Below are positions 45,003-56,849 of a stretch of 64,000 nt of DNA, piece after piece; within the stretch, counting starts at the first letter, position 1; each line of letters opens with the position of its first letter. The DNA is from Bos javanicus (lineage: Eukaryota; Chordata; Mammalia; Artiodactyla; Bovidae): NCBI RefSeq assembly GCF_032452875.1, contig NC_083884.1, forward strand, positions 25,003,501 through 25,067,500, in the 5' to 3' direction. The position numbers and the translations under genes are program-made. Under the pieces are notes generated by a model that searched no databases, had not been told where the DNA came from, and saw only the letters and a program-made list of their open reading frames with translations.

Positions 45003-48000
45003 TTAGTTCAGTTAGCCACTCAGTCTTGCCCGACTCTTTGCAGCCCGACTCTTTGCAGCCCCATGGACTATGGCACACCAGACTTCCCGGTCCATCAAAA
45101 CTCCCAGAGTTTACTCAAACTCATGTCCAGTGAGTTGGTGATGCCATCCAACCATCTAATCCTCTGTTTTCCCCTTCTCCTCCTGCCTTCAGTCTTTGCA
45201 AGCATTAAGGCCTTTTCAATGAATCAACTCTTCACATCAAGTGACCAAAGTATTGGAGTTTCAGCTTCAGCATCAGTCCTTCCAATGAATATTCACGACT
45301 GATTACCTTTAGAGTAGATCAGTTGGATCTCCCTACAGTCCAAGTGAATCTCAAGACTCATCTCCAACACCACAGTTCAAAAGCATTAATTCTTTGGCGC
45401 TCAGCTTTCTTTATAGTGCAAATCTCACATCCACCCATGACTACTGGAAAAACCATAGCTTTGATTAAACGGACCTTTATTGACATAGTAATGTCTCTGC
45501 TTTTTAATATGCTGTCTAGGTTGGTCACAACTTTTCTTCCAAGGAATAAGCGTCTTTTAATTTTATCACTGTAGTCACTGTCTGCAGTGACTTTGGAATC
45601 CCTCAAAATAAGTCTGTCACTGTTTCCACTGCTTCCTCATCTATTTGCTATGAAATGATGACAACAGATGCCATAATCTTAGTTTTCTGAATATTGAGTT
45701 TTAAGCCAACTTTTTTACTCTCCTCTTTCACTTTCATCAAGAGTCTGTCTAGTCCTTCTTTGCTTTCTGCCATAAGGGTGGTATTATCTGCATTTCTGAG
45801 GTTACTGCAATTTCTCCTGGTACTCTTGATTCCAGCTTATGCTTCATCCAGCCTAGCATTTCTCATGATGTACTATGCATGTAAGTTAAATAACCAGAGT
45901 GACAATGTATAGCCTTGCTGTGCTCTTTTCCCTATTTGGAACCAGTCTGTTCCATGTCCAGTTCTAACTGTTGCTTCCTAACCTGCATACAGATTTCTCA
46001 AGAGGCAGGTCAGGTGGTCTGGTATTCCCATCTCTTTCAGAATTTTCCACAGTTTATTGTGATCCACACAGTCAAAGGCTTTGACATAGTCAATAAAGCA
46101 GAAATAGATGTTTTTCTGGAACTCTCTTGCTTTTTTGATGATCCAACAGATGTTGGCAATTTGATCTCTGGTTCCTCTGCCCTTTCTAAATCCAACTTGA
46201 ACATCTGGAAGTTCAAAGTACACAGTGTTGAAGCCTGGCTTGGAGAATTTTGAGCATTACTTTACTAGCATGTGAGATAAGTGCAATTGTGCAGGAGTTT
46301 GAATATGTCTCTGGCATTGCCTTTCTTTGGCAATGAAATTGGAATGAAAACTGACATTTTCCTGTCCTGTGTCCACTGCTGAGTGTTCCAAATTTGCTGA
46401 CATATTGATTGTAGCACTTTCACAGCATCATCTTTTAGGATTTGAAGTAGCTCAACTGGAATTCCATCACCTCCACTAGCTTTGTTCGTAGTGATGCTTC
46501 CTAAGGCCCACTTGACTTCGCATTCCAGGATATCTGGCTCTAGGTGAGTGATCATACCATCATGATTATCTGGGTCATGAAAATCTTATAGTTTTTCTGT
46601 GTATTCTTGCCACCTCTTCTTAATATCTTCTGCTTCTGTTAGATCACACCATTTCTGTTCTTTATTCTGCCTATCTTTGCATGAAATGTTCCCTTGGTAT
46701 CTCTAGTTTTATGGAAGAGATCTCTCATCTTTCCCATTCTATTGTTTTCCTCTATTTCTTTGCACACTGATCATTGAGGAAGGCTTTCTTATATCTCCTT
46801 GCTATTCTTTGGACTCTGCATTCAAATGGGTACATCTTTCCTTTTCTCCTTTGCTTTTCACTTCTCTTCTTTTCATAGATATCTGTAAGGCCTCCTCAGA
46901 CAGCCATTTTGCTTTTTTGCATTTCTTTTTCTTGGGAATGGTCTTGATTCCTATCTGTTTTACGGTGTCACAAACCTCCGTCCAAAGTTCTTCAGGCACT
47001 CTGTCTATCATCTAGTCCCTTGAGTCTCTTTGTCATTTCCATGATTATGTATAATCGTAAGGGATTTGATTTAGGTCATAACTGAATGGTCAAATTGTTT
47101 TCCCTACCTTCTTCAATTTAAGTCTGAGTTTGACCATAAGGAGTTCATTACCTGAGCCACAGTCAGCTCCCGGTCTTGTTTTTGCTGACTATATAAAGCT
47201 TCTCCATCTTTGGCTGCAAAAAATATAATCAATCTGATTTGGTGTTGACCATCTGGTGATGTCCATGTATAGAGTCTTCTCTTGTGTTGTTGGAAGAGGC
47301 TATTTGCTATGAAGAGTGTGTTCTGTTGGCAAAACTCTATTAGTCTTTGACCAGCTTCATTCTGTACTCCAAGGTCAAATTTACCTGTTACTTCAGGTGT
47401 TTTTTGACTTCCTACTTTTGTATCAAGTCTCCTGTAATGAAAAGGACATCTTTTTTGGGTGTTAGTTCTAGAAGGTTGTAGGTCTTCATAGAACCATCCA
47501 ACTTCAGCTTCTTCACCATTACTGATCAGGGCATAGACTCCAATTACTGTGATATTGAATGGTTTGCCTTGGAAACGAAGAGACATCTTTCTGTCGTTTC
47601 TGACATTGCATCCAAGTACTGCATTTTAGACTCTTTCATTGACTATGATGGCTACTCCATATCTTCTAAGGGATTCTTGCCCACAGTAGTACACATAATG
47701 GTCATCTGAGTTAAATTCACCCATTCCAGTCCATTTTAATTCACTGATTCCTAAAATGTTGACGTTCACTCTTGCCATCTCCTGTTTGACCACTTCCAAT
47801 TTGCCTTGATTCATGGACCTAACATTCCAGGTTCCTATACAATATTGCTCTTTACAGCATTGGACTTTGCTTTCATCACTAGTCACACCCACAACTGGGT
47901 ATTGTTTTTGCTTTGGCTCCATCTCTTTGGTCTTTCTGGAGTTATTTCTCCACTGATCTCCATAGCATATTGGGCACCTACCGACCTGGGGAGTTCATCT

Positions 48001-48335
48001 TTCAGTGTCTTAACTTTTCATACTGTTCATGGGGTTCTCAATGCAAGAATACTGAAGTGATTTGCCATTCCGTTCTCCAGTGGACCACATTTTGACAGAA
48101 CTCTCCACCATTACCCCTCTGTCTTGGGTGGCCCTATACTGCATGGCTCCTAGTTTCTTTGAGTTAAACAAGGCTGTGGTTCATGTAATCAGATTGTTTA
48201 GTTTTCTGTGATTGTGGCTTTTCAGTCGGTCCTCCCTCTGATGGATAAGGATAAGAGGCTTATGGAAGCTTCCTGATGGAAGAGACAGACTGAGGGAGAA
48301 GCCAGGTCTTGTTCTGATGGGCTGGGCCAATCTCA
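45003..48335 (-). mobile_element. BovB copy A, 3' segment (3.3 kb)
   Basis: Starts at the 3' end ('tagttcagttagccactcag') and runs back through the ORF2 reverse transcriptase and endonuclease into the 5' untranslated region, which on the plus strand reads 'gataaggataagaggcttat' and 'ggtcttgttctgatgggctg'. It breaks off at 'gggccaatctca' (48324-48335), where copy B is inserted, and resumes at about 52224. A 15-bp tandem duplication (cccgactctttgcag) lies at 45029-45058. The whole element is about 4.1 kb and one of the oldest parts of the nest. Confidence 0.95.
45358..47922 (-). pseudogene. BovB copy A ORF2: endonuclease and RT, decayed
   Basis: From the N-terminal side: an APE-type endonuclease start (47922-47626, with ELKWTGMGEFNSDDHYVYYC), then a second piece (47586-47113, with RFQGKPFNITV and NEAGQRLIEFCQ) where the usual GDWN box reads RRLD. 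The linker follows (47011-46802), then RT motifs 1-2 (46555-46265) and motif A as FIDYVKAFDCVD (about 46080-46115). The catalytic YADD box is mutated to NADN at 45783-45794. With frames broken many times and both catalytic centres damaged, this copy is dead. Confidence 0.93.
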
Positions 48336-51300
48336 CTTCAGTTCAGTAGCTCAGTCATGTCCGATGCTTTGCGACCCCATGAATTACAGCACGCCAAGCC
48401 TCCCTGTCCATCACCAACTCCCAGAGTTCACCCAAACTCAGGTGCATCGAGTCTGTGAAGCCATCCAGGCATCTCATCCTCTGTTGACCCCTTCTTCTGC
48501 CCCCAATAACTCCCAGCATCAGAGTTTTTTCCAATGAGTCAACTCTTTGCATGAGGGGGCCAAAGTACTGAAGTTTCAGCTTTAGCCTCAGTCCTTCAAA
48601 TGAACACCCAGGACTGATCTCCTTTAGAATGAATTGGTTGGATCTCCTTGCAGTCCAAGGGACTCTCAAGAGTCTTTTCCAACACCACAGTTCAAAAGCA
48701 TCAATTCTTTGGCGCTCAGCTTTCTTCACAGTCCAACTCTCACATCCATACATGACTACAGGAAAAACCATAGACTTAACTAGATGAACCTTTGTTGGCA
48801 AAGTAATGTCTCTGCTTTTCAATATGTGTCTAGGTTGGTCATAACTTTCCTTCCAAGGAGTAAGCGTCTTCTAAATCATGGCTGCAATCACCATCTGCAG
48901 TGATTTTGGAGCCCAGAAAAATAAAGTCTGACACCGTTTCCACTGTTTCCCCATCTATTTCCCATGAAGTGTTGGGACCAGATGCCATGATCTTAGTTTT
49001 CTGAAAGTTGAGCTTTAAGCCAAATTTTCACTCTCCTCTTTCACTTTCATCAAGAGGTTTTTTAGTTCCTCTTCACTTTCTGCCATAAGGGTAGTGTCAT
49101 CTGCATATCTGAGGTTATTGATATTTCTCCCGGCAATCTTGATTCCAGCTTATGCTTCTTTCAGCCTAGCGATTCTCATGATGTACTCTGCATAGAAGTT
49201 AAATAAGCTGGGTGACAATATACAGCCTTGACGTACTCCTTTTCCTATTTAGAACCAGTCTGTTGTTCCATGTCCAGTTCTAACTGTTGCTTCCTGACAT
49301 GCATATAGGTTTCTCAAGAGGCAGGTCATGTGGTCTGGTATTCCCATCTCTTTCAGAATTTTCCACAGTTTATTGTGATCCACACAGTCAAAGGCTTTGA
49401 CATAGTCAATAAAGCAGAAATAGGTGTTTTTCTCGAACTCTCTTGTGTTTTCCATGATCCAGCGGATGTTGGCAATTTGATCTCTGGTTCCTCTGCCTTT
49501 TCTAAAACCAGCTTGAACATCAGGAATTTCATGGTTCATGTATTGCTGAAGCGGGGCTTAGAGAATTTTGAGCATTACTTTACTAGCGTGTGAGATGAGT
49601 GCAATTGTGTGGTAGTTTGAGCATTCTTTGGCATTGCCTTTCTTTGGGACTGGAATGAAAACTGACCTTTTCCAGTCCTGTGGCCACTGCTGAGTTTTCC
49701 ATATTTGCTGGCACATTGAGTGCAGCACTTTCACAGCATTCCAGGATTTGAAATAGCTCACTGGAATTCCATCACCTCCACTAGCTTTGTTCGTAGCTTT
49801 CTAAGACCCACTGACTTCACATTCCAGGATGTCTGGCTCTAGGTGAGTGATCACACCATCGTGATTATCTTGGTTGTGAAGATCTTTTTTGTACAGTTCT
49901 TCTGTGTATTCTTGCCACCTATTCTTAATATCTTCTGCTTCTGTTAGGTCCATACCATTTCTGACCTTTATCGAGCTCATCTTTGCATGAAATGTTCCCT
50001 TGGTATCTCTGATATTCTTGAAGAGATCTCTAGTCTTTCCCATTCTGTGTTCTTCATCATTTCTTTGTATTGATTGCTAAGGAAGGCTTTCTTATCTCTC
50101 CTTGCTATTCTTTGGAACTCTGCATTCAGATGCTTATACATTTCCTTTTCTCCTTTGCTTTCCACTTCTCTTCTTTTCACAGCTATTTGTAAGGCCTCCC
50201 CAGACAGCCATTTTACTTTGTTGCATTTCTTTTCCATGGGGATGGTCTTGATCCCTGTCTCCTGTACAATGTCACGAACCTCCGTCCATAGTTTATCAGG
50301 CACTCTATCTATCAGATCTACTCCCTTAAATCTATTTCTCACTTCTACTGTATAATCATAAGAAATTTGATTTAGGTCATACCTGAATGGTCTAGTGGTT
50401 TTCCCTACTTTCTTCAATTTCAGTCTGAATTTGGCAATAAGGAGTTCCTGATCTGAGCCACAGTCAGCTCCTGGTCTTGTTTCTGCTGACTATATAGAGC
50501 TTCTCCATCTTTGGCTGCAAAGAATATAATCAATCTGATTTCAGTGTTGACTCTCTGGTGATGTCCATGTGTAGAGTCTTCTCTTGTGTTGTTGGAATAG
50601 GGTGTTTGCTATGACCAGTGTGTTCTGCTGGCAAAACTCTATTAGCCTTTGCCCTGCTTCATTCTGTATTCCAAGACCAAATTTGCCTGTTACCCCAGGT
50701 GTTTCTTGACTTCTTACTTTTGCATTCCAGTCCCCTATAATGAAAAGGACATCTTTTTTGGGTGTTAGTTCTAAAAGGTCTTGTAGGTTTTCATAGAACT
50801 GTTCAACTTCAGCTTCTTCAGTGTTACTGTTTGGGACACAGAGTGGGATTACTGTGATATTGAATGGTTTGCCTTGGAAATGAATAGAGATCATTCTGTC
50901 TTTTTTGAGATTGCATCCAAGTACTGCATTTTTGACTATTTTGTTGATCATGATGGCTACTCCATTTCTTCTAAGGGATTCCTGCCCACAGTAGTAGATA
51001 TAATGGTCATCTGAGTTAAATTCACCCATTCCAGTCCATTTTAGTTCTCTGGTTACTAGAATGTTGACGTTGACTCTTGCCATCTCCTGTTTGACCACTT
51101 CTAATATGCCTTGATTCATGGACCTAACATTCCAGGTTCCTATACAATATTGCCCTTACAGCATCGGACCTTGCTTCTATCACCAGTCACATCCACAACT
51201 GGGTATTGTTTTTGCTTTGGCTCCATCCCTTCATTCATTCTGGAGTTATTTCTCCACTGATATCCAGTAGCATATTGGGCACCTACTGACCCAGGGAGTT

Positions 51301-51751
51301 CCTCTTTCAGTATCCTATCATTTTGCCTTTTCATACTGTTCATGGGGTTCTCAAGGCAAGAATACTGACGTTTTTTGCCATTCCCTTCTCCAGTGGACCA
51401 CATTCTGTCAGACCTCTCCACCATGACCCGCCCGTCTTGTGTGGCCCCACACAGCATGGCTTAGTTACATTGAGTTTACAAGGCTGTGGTCCGTGTGATT
51501 AGATTGGCTAGTTTTCTGTGATTATGGTTTGTGTGTCTGCCCTCTGATGCCTCTCACAACACCTACAATCTTACTTGGGTTTCTCTTACCTTGGATGTGG
51601 GGTATCTCTTCATGGCTGCTCCAGCAAAGCGCATCACTGTTCCTTACCTTGGATGAGGGGTATCTACTCACTGCCGCCCCTCCTGACCTTGAACGTGGAG
51701 TAGCTCCTCTCGGCCCTCCTGTGCCCACACAGCCACCACTCCTTGGACGTG
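48336..51751 (-). mobile_element. BovB copy B, near full length, nested in copy A
   Basis: A 3.4-kb element from the 3' end (cttcagttcagtagctcagt) to a 5' region that on the plus strand reads 'tacctTGGATGTGGGGTATC' (about 51590) and 'tccttggacgt' (51741-51751). The flanks read gggccaatctca (48324-48335) and gggccaggcttag (51752-51764), diverged copies of one target in the 5' UTR of copy A. This 5' region is of a different subtype from that of copy A (compare 48235-48330). It retains far more of its coding sequence than copy A. Confidence 0.93.
48355..51119 (-). pseudogene. BovB copy B ORF2: endonuclease and RT, interrupted
   Basis: The endonuclease part (51119-50541, 192 codons) is open, with the ELKWTGMGEF segment and the FIIGDWNAK box (GDWN at 50724-50735), until a stop just after TWTSPESQH. 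The linker (50417-49977) contains RPFRYDLNQISYDYTVEVRN. RT pieces follow at 50043-49801, 49761-49558 and 49539-49249 (FIDYVKAFDCVD). The YADD box is intact at 49096-49107. The C-terminal piece (48822-48355) carries SRDITLPTKVHLVKSMVF. It needs several frame changes to read through, so it is inactive, although both catalytic boxes survive. Confidence 0.93.
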
Positions 51752-51764
51752 GGCCAGGCTTAGT

Positions 51765-52220
51765 TCAGTTCAGTTCAGTCACTCATTCGTGTCCGAGTTT
51801 GCAACCCCATGAATCGCAGCACACCAGGCCTCCCTGTCTATCACCAACTCCCAGAGTTCACTCAGACTCACGCCCATCAAGTCGGTGATGCCATCTAGCC
51901 ATCTCATCCTCTGTCATTCCCTTCTCCTCCTGCCCCCAATCCCTTCCAGCATCAGAGTCTTTTCCAGTGAGTCAACTCTTCCCATGAGGTGGCCAAAGTA
52001 CTGGAGTTTCAGCTTTAGCATCATTCCTTCCAAAGAAATCCCAGGCTGATCTCCTTCAGAATGAACTGATTGGATCTCCTTACAGTCCAAGGGACTCTCA
52101 AGAATCTTCTCCAACACCACAGTTCAAAAGCATCAATTCTTCAGCACTCAGCTTTCTTCACAGTCCAACTCTCACATCTGTACATGACCAGTGGAAAAAC
52201 CATAGCCTTGACTAGAGGGA
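51765..52220 (-). mobile_element. BovB copy C, 3' end at B's right junction
   Basis: A 456-bp fragment from the (ttcag)n end back to 'catagccttgactagaggga'. Flanks CAGGCTTAG (51756-51764) and CAGGCTCAG (52221-52229) are its target-site duplication with one change. It therefore landed in the duplicated target created when copy B inserted, and is younger than B. Confidence 0.93.
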
Positions 52221-52223
52221 CAG

Positions 52224-53005
52224 GCTCAGTACACCTTAAATCCAATTTTTTGTTGTAGGGCGGGGCTTTTTTCCCTCCCTGTTATTTGACCTAGGAGAAG
52301 GCAATGGCAACCCACTCCAGTACTCTTGTCAGAAAAATTCGATGAAAGGAGGAGCCTGGTAGGCTGCAGTCCATGGGGTTGGAGGTCAAACTAAGGTGGA
52401 GGTAATGAAAATAGTGGCAACCTCCTTCAAAAGGTTCCATGTAGGAACTGTTACACTCAGTGCCCCCAACCCTGCAGCAAGCCCCTGCTGACCCACGCCT
52501 CCATTGGAGACTCCTGGACACTCCTGGGCAATTAATCTGGTTCAGTCTCTTGTGGGGTCACTGCTGCTTCTTCCGGGTCCTGGTGAACGCAAGGTTCTGT
52601 TTGTGCCCTCCAAGAGTCTACTTCCCACGCCTGTTAAGTCTAGCAGCTCTGTGGTAGGGTTAACGGCTACCTCCTCCAAGAGGGCTTATGCCATACCCAC
52701 GTCTGCTGCACCCAGAGCCCCTGTTCCTGTGTCAATCCACCGCTGACCTCCACAGGAGACACTCAAACACAGTTCTGTCTCAGTCTCTGTGGGGTCTCTG
52801 GGTCCTGGTGTGCACAAGTTTTGTTTGAGCCCTCTGAGCCTCTCTGGTGGAAATGGGATTTGATTCTAAACATGAATTTACCCCTCCTACCATCTTTCTG
52901 GGGCTTCTCTTTGCCTTTGGATGTGGTATATCTTTTCAAAGATGCTCCAGTGCTTCACAGCCGCTGCTCCAGTGCCTACCATCTTGCTGGGGATTCTCTA
53001 CCCTT
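52224..53005 (-). mobile_element. BovB copy A, 5' segment
   Basis: The 5' region of copy A resumes after B and C: 'ggctcagtacaccttaaatc', 'agggcggggcttttttccct', 'ccctgttatttgacctagga', and on to 'caccatcttgctggggattct' without the first base near 52979. It is markedly GC-richer than the surroundings. A Bov-A monomer sits in it at 52294-52380. Short frames in it (52460-52746) are untranslated-region artefacts. Confidence 0.85.
52294..52380 (+). mobile_element. Bov-A monomer fragment inside BovB copy A
   Basis: 'gagaaggcaatggcaaccca' to 'gcagtccatggggtt', 87 bp. A short insertion in the GC-rich 5' segment; a clear target-site duplication is not visible. Confidence 0.88.
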
Positions 53006-53006
53006 G

Positions 53007-53028
53007 ATCACTGAGAGGCCTCAGTGAT
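53007..53028. repeat. Hairpin at the 5' boundary of BovB copy A
   Basis: ATCACTGAG and CTCAGTGAT, perfect 9-bp arms with a 4-base loop (AGGC). Confidence 0.8.
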
Positions 53029-54520
53029 ATCAGGTCCAGTCCATACAGACTGCAGTCAGGTGGGTCAGTAGTGCTTCATCTGGAATTAGAGGTATGTTCA
53101 GTTTGTTTACTACTTAATGTATAAAAGATTTAATTTTGTACATATTGATATATTATTCCCATCCTAGTAGTACATTTTCCTTTAAATTTTGAGAAAATTC
53201 ATTTGAAAATCTATATTCTTCCATTTAGCATACTTTATGTACATGTCTCCCTAACTCAATCTTCACAGGGCAGACAAAAAATCTATTAAAACAGAAATGT
53301 GCTTACAAAACTCCTGGTTAAATCATCGAGTAGTGTCTACTGTCATTAGAGTAAGATATGAAATCCTTACAAAATATAAGAGAATTTACATGGTGTCTTC
53401 CAAGTGCACTTTCTCTTTTGGAATAGATTGCCACATCTACCCTCTTTATTTTAGAACACTTTTTGATATAACTCCCAAACTACAACTCTGATATAGTGGT
53501 TCTCATGGAACTGATCCTCTCTGGTCACAGTAATGAATGTGTGACCTTATTTAGGACAACCAGGAGTTATAAGGATTTTTATTTTATATACTGGATATGA
53601 GAATACAAAGTCCTTTTCCTCCTGTAACACAAGGAGTGACCCTGGCTCCTAACTTAGGAAGAAAGACTGTCTATTAGAATGAAGAGAGAAACAGAATGAG
53701 TCCTGGTGGCTTTTCAGTTCTGAGTTCTGGCATCTGAAGTGAACTGAACAGTCTTGGTTTCAACTTTCTCATAGCTTTGCTTCATTGATTATTGCTTTGG
53801 TTTCATTAATTATTATTTATCTTCTGTTTATTCCCATTAATATTTAATATTCGTTAATCCAGCTTTACTATATATCAGAAAATGATATAATATTTCAGCA
53901 TTAATTTTTAAAGTATGATGTAATATTACAATTCAAGGAGGATTCCACTCCTGACTGCATTAGTTTATATACAATTTATTTTGGGGAATTATCTGATTTC
54001 TTCTTGCCTTGATATGAAAAAATGTGAAAACAATGTTTTTTTAACAAAATACTTCTCAGTCTTTTGAATGACTTCCCCTTGTGGGTCTTGAGTTACAGAT
54101 CGCTGGAAAACAACAGCTTATACTACCTCGTTCTAGGTACTTCACATATTTTTCTCTTTATTCCACTTCTGTAACCCTTTCCACTGTCCTTAGAAAGGCC
54201 ACAGGTTCTTTCCCTTGTCAGAGTGCTTTAAATAACCATTTATGTGAAGGATTGAATTTGAACACGTTTTGTTCCAAATCTTGTATATTTATACACTAAG
54301 TTAAACAGACAGATATTAATGGTTCTCAATAAATGCATTTGAATACCTGAATTCTGAACACAAAATGCCACAATATGGTTCTGACCTCAGTGTGTCTAAA
54401 TTGTTAAACTAGGTATTAGTTGTACATGAGGCAGGCTGGATCAAATGTAACTGCAACTGTGTTATTGGAAAACACTATGAAGACTAAAGCAATGACTTTA
54501 TCAAAATGCACAATGCTAGC
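53029..54520. other. Unique AT-rich DNA, nothing recognised
   Basis: Frames at 53297-53491 and 54081-54299 show no domain. A weak old-LINE resemblance near 53310-53350 could not be confirmed. Confidence 0.5.
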
Positions 54521-54527
54521 CTAAGCT

Positions 54528-54824
54528 CGGAGAAGGCAATGGCACCCCACTCCAGTACTCTTGCCTGGAAAATCCCATGGATGGAGGAGCCCGGTAGGCT
54601 GCGATCCACGGGGTCGCTAAGAGTCGGATACGACTGAGCGACTTCACTTTTCACTTTTCACTTTCATGCATTGGAGAAGGAAATGGTAACCCACTCCAGT
54701 GTTCTTGCCTGGAGAATCCCAGGGAGGGGGAGCCTGGTGGGCTGCCGTCTGTGGGGTCACACAGAGTCGGACACGACTGAAGTGACTTAGCAGCAGGAGC
54801 AGCAGCAGCAGCAGTAGCAGCAGT
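54528..54824 (+). mobile_element. BOV-A2 SINE with expanded (CAG)n tail, 7-bp TSD
   Basis: Two units followed by an unusually long AGC-rich tail (54788-54824) with GAG and TAG interruptions. CTAAGCT at 54521-54527 and 54825-54831. Confidence 0.95.
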
Positions 54825-54962
54825 CTAAGCTAGTTCAGAGGACAAGAATTTTGGGGAATGCCTCCTTGGAAGAAAATGAAAGATTGTAATGGTGTAAACC
54901 TAGTCTAAAAAACTTCATTTATTTTAACTTTCCTGAATTAAGTTCTAGTTGTTGAGTTATTC

Positions 54963-55134
54963 AATGCGGGAAACCTGGGTTCGACCCCTGGATCGGGAAG
55001 ATCATCTGGAGAAGGAAATGGCAACCCACTCCAGTACTCTTGCCTGGAAAATCCCATGAATAGAAGAGCCTGGTAGGCTACAGTCTGTGGAGTCGCAAAG
55101 AGTCGGACACAACTGAACGATTTCACCTTACCTT
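54963..55134 (+). mobile_element. 5'-truncated Bov-tA SINE
   Basis: Begins inside the head at 'aatgcgggaaacctgggttc', so box A is missing while box B (ggttcgacccc) is kept, and ends with 'cgatttcaccttacctt'. Confidence 0.93.
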
Positions 55135-55208
55135 ATTGTATGGTTCAATAATTAAATCAGTTGGGATATGTTTGGTGGTAAGTAGCATAAAACCTATTTG
55201 CAGAGACT

Positions 55209-55474
55209 GCTGCTGCTGCTGCTGCTAGGTCGCTTCAGTCGTATCCGACTCTGTGCGACCCCATAGACGGCAACCCACCAGGCTCCCCAGTCCCTGGGAT
55301 TCTCCAGGCAAGAACACTGGAGTGGGTTGCCATTTCCTTCTCCAATGCATGAAAGTGAAAAGTGAAAGGGAAGTCGCTCAGTCGTGTCCGACTCTTCGCG
55401 ACTCCATGGATGCAGCCTACCAAGCTCCTCTGTCCATGGGATTTTCCAGGCAAGGGTACTGCAGTGGCTTGCCA
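55209..55474 (-). mobile_element. BOV-A2 SINE, minus strand, 11-bp TSD
   Basis: (CTG)6 tail side at left, two units, right end 'gcagtggcttgcca'. TTGCAGAGACT at 55198-55208 and 55475-55485. It is inverted relative to the copy at 54528. Confidence 0.96.
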
Positions 55475-55485
55475 TTGCAGAGACT

Positions 55486-56849
55486 ATTCACTGCTTAATG
55501 TCAATAAATCTTTAGGGTTGATTCTGCAATTTAATATCATAAAAATTCCAGCTTCCTCACTCCTTTAATTTTACAGCTTTTAGTGTTGTGGCATTATCAC
55601 CCTTCAAGATTACAAAGGGGCTGCCACATTCTCCAACATGAGATTGCCAAGCTTTAGCATTCTAAAAATAAGGAAATAAAGAATGTGGGAAGGTTGGGGA
55701 CAGGCACCTATAGAAACATAAAGACTTTCTCCTGTTCTCATGTTTATATTTCATCAGAAATTAAAAAAAAAAAAATCCCTTCAAGTCTAGGTATTGACAG
55801 TTCAATCTCTAGCCTAAAAGATGTCACTATTATCTTAATATTAAAGAGTTAAAATATTTAGAGGTCTTTACAAGTATTGTTCCTGGTTGGTATCTCTATC
55901 CAATTGGTCCAAAATCTCCAGAGCATCAGAATTTCTTAGAAGTTCCACATTCTATGTGCACCTGGGTTTGAGACTCATGGGTTCAAGCAGACTGCAACCC
56001 ATCCCCTTTATCAGGGAACATTTTACCTGAATAAAATGGGAGTTATATAAGTAAAGAAGAGGGGTGATGAATCCAAGTATGAATACCATCTAGAATCTTA
56101 ATGTAAAATGCTTCTATGACATCTCACCTGATTCAACTCTGCCCTGAAGGAAAGTAAAACTCAGCCATCTCTTTGGTAACCTTGCATTTATTATAAAAAT
56201 AACTATGTCCAAATTTGAAATAAATGCTAATAAAAAGCAGGTTAATCTTTTTTTTTTTTAATAAAAGCTGTTGTGTCCCCTAAATTTTCTAAAGTTCATT
56301 TTACAAAACAAGATAAGAAATAATAATACTGTATTTCAAATGGAAAGTTCTTCTTCTTTTTTCCTTTAAAGTGGTTTGTTGGGGAGAAATTACTTCACCA
56401 TTTTATATTGCCTCAGAGTTGTCATTGTTTGCTGTTGGATATGAGTTCTGACAATAACTGATCTTTCTTAATGATGTTTTTATAAAATTTTTGCCCTTTT
56501 AGTTTTCTCATTTGTGATTAACTAAAAGATTATAAAAGACAAAGTTATATATACCTAGACTGACACCATTTAAACAGGAGGTTCTGTGAAAGGAGAAATA
56601 GAGGAGAAATAAAATTAGAATATGGTCTCAACATAATGACTCATTAAAAAATCTCATAATTGATGTTTATAGATTAAAAACTCAAAACACTTAGAAAAAA
56701 GGAAAAGAGATAAAAAATAAGGAAAGATAAAACCAACGGAAGTATTTGATATTCCTCATGGTAAATTTCACATTGTAAAAATATAAAGAACTTTATATAG
56801 CAAAATTGAAAAAATAAAAACATGTTTTGTTGTTTTATTTTTCACTTCG
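55486..56849. other. Unique AT-rich DNA, nothing recognised
   Basis: A poly-A run lies at 55763-55775 and a poly-T at 56249-56260. No repeat family was firmly identified. Confidence 0.5.

Noticed and set aside
47806..48095. Plus-strand frames of 84 and 60 codons
   Set aside because: Antisense shadows of BovB copy A, which is on the minus strand.
52460..52746. GC-rich frames that look more codon-like than their surroundings
   Set aside because: They fall in the 5' untranslated segment of BovB copy A, whose GC content explains the openness.
55880..55985. Possible small DNA transposon ('gagcatcagaatttcttaga', 'tgtgcacctgggtttgagac')
   Set aside because: The resemblance is to scattered phrases only; I could not follow a consensus from end to end.
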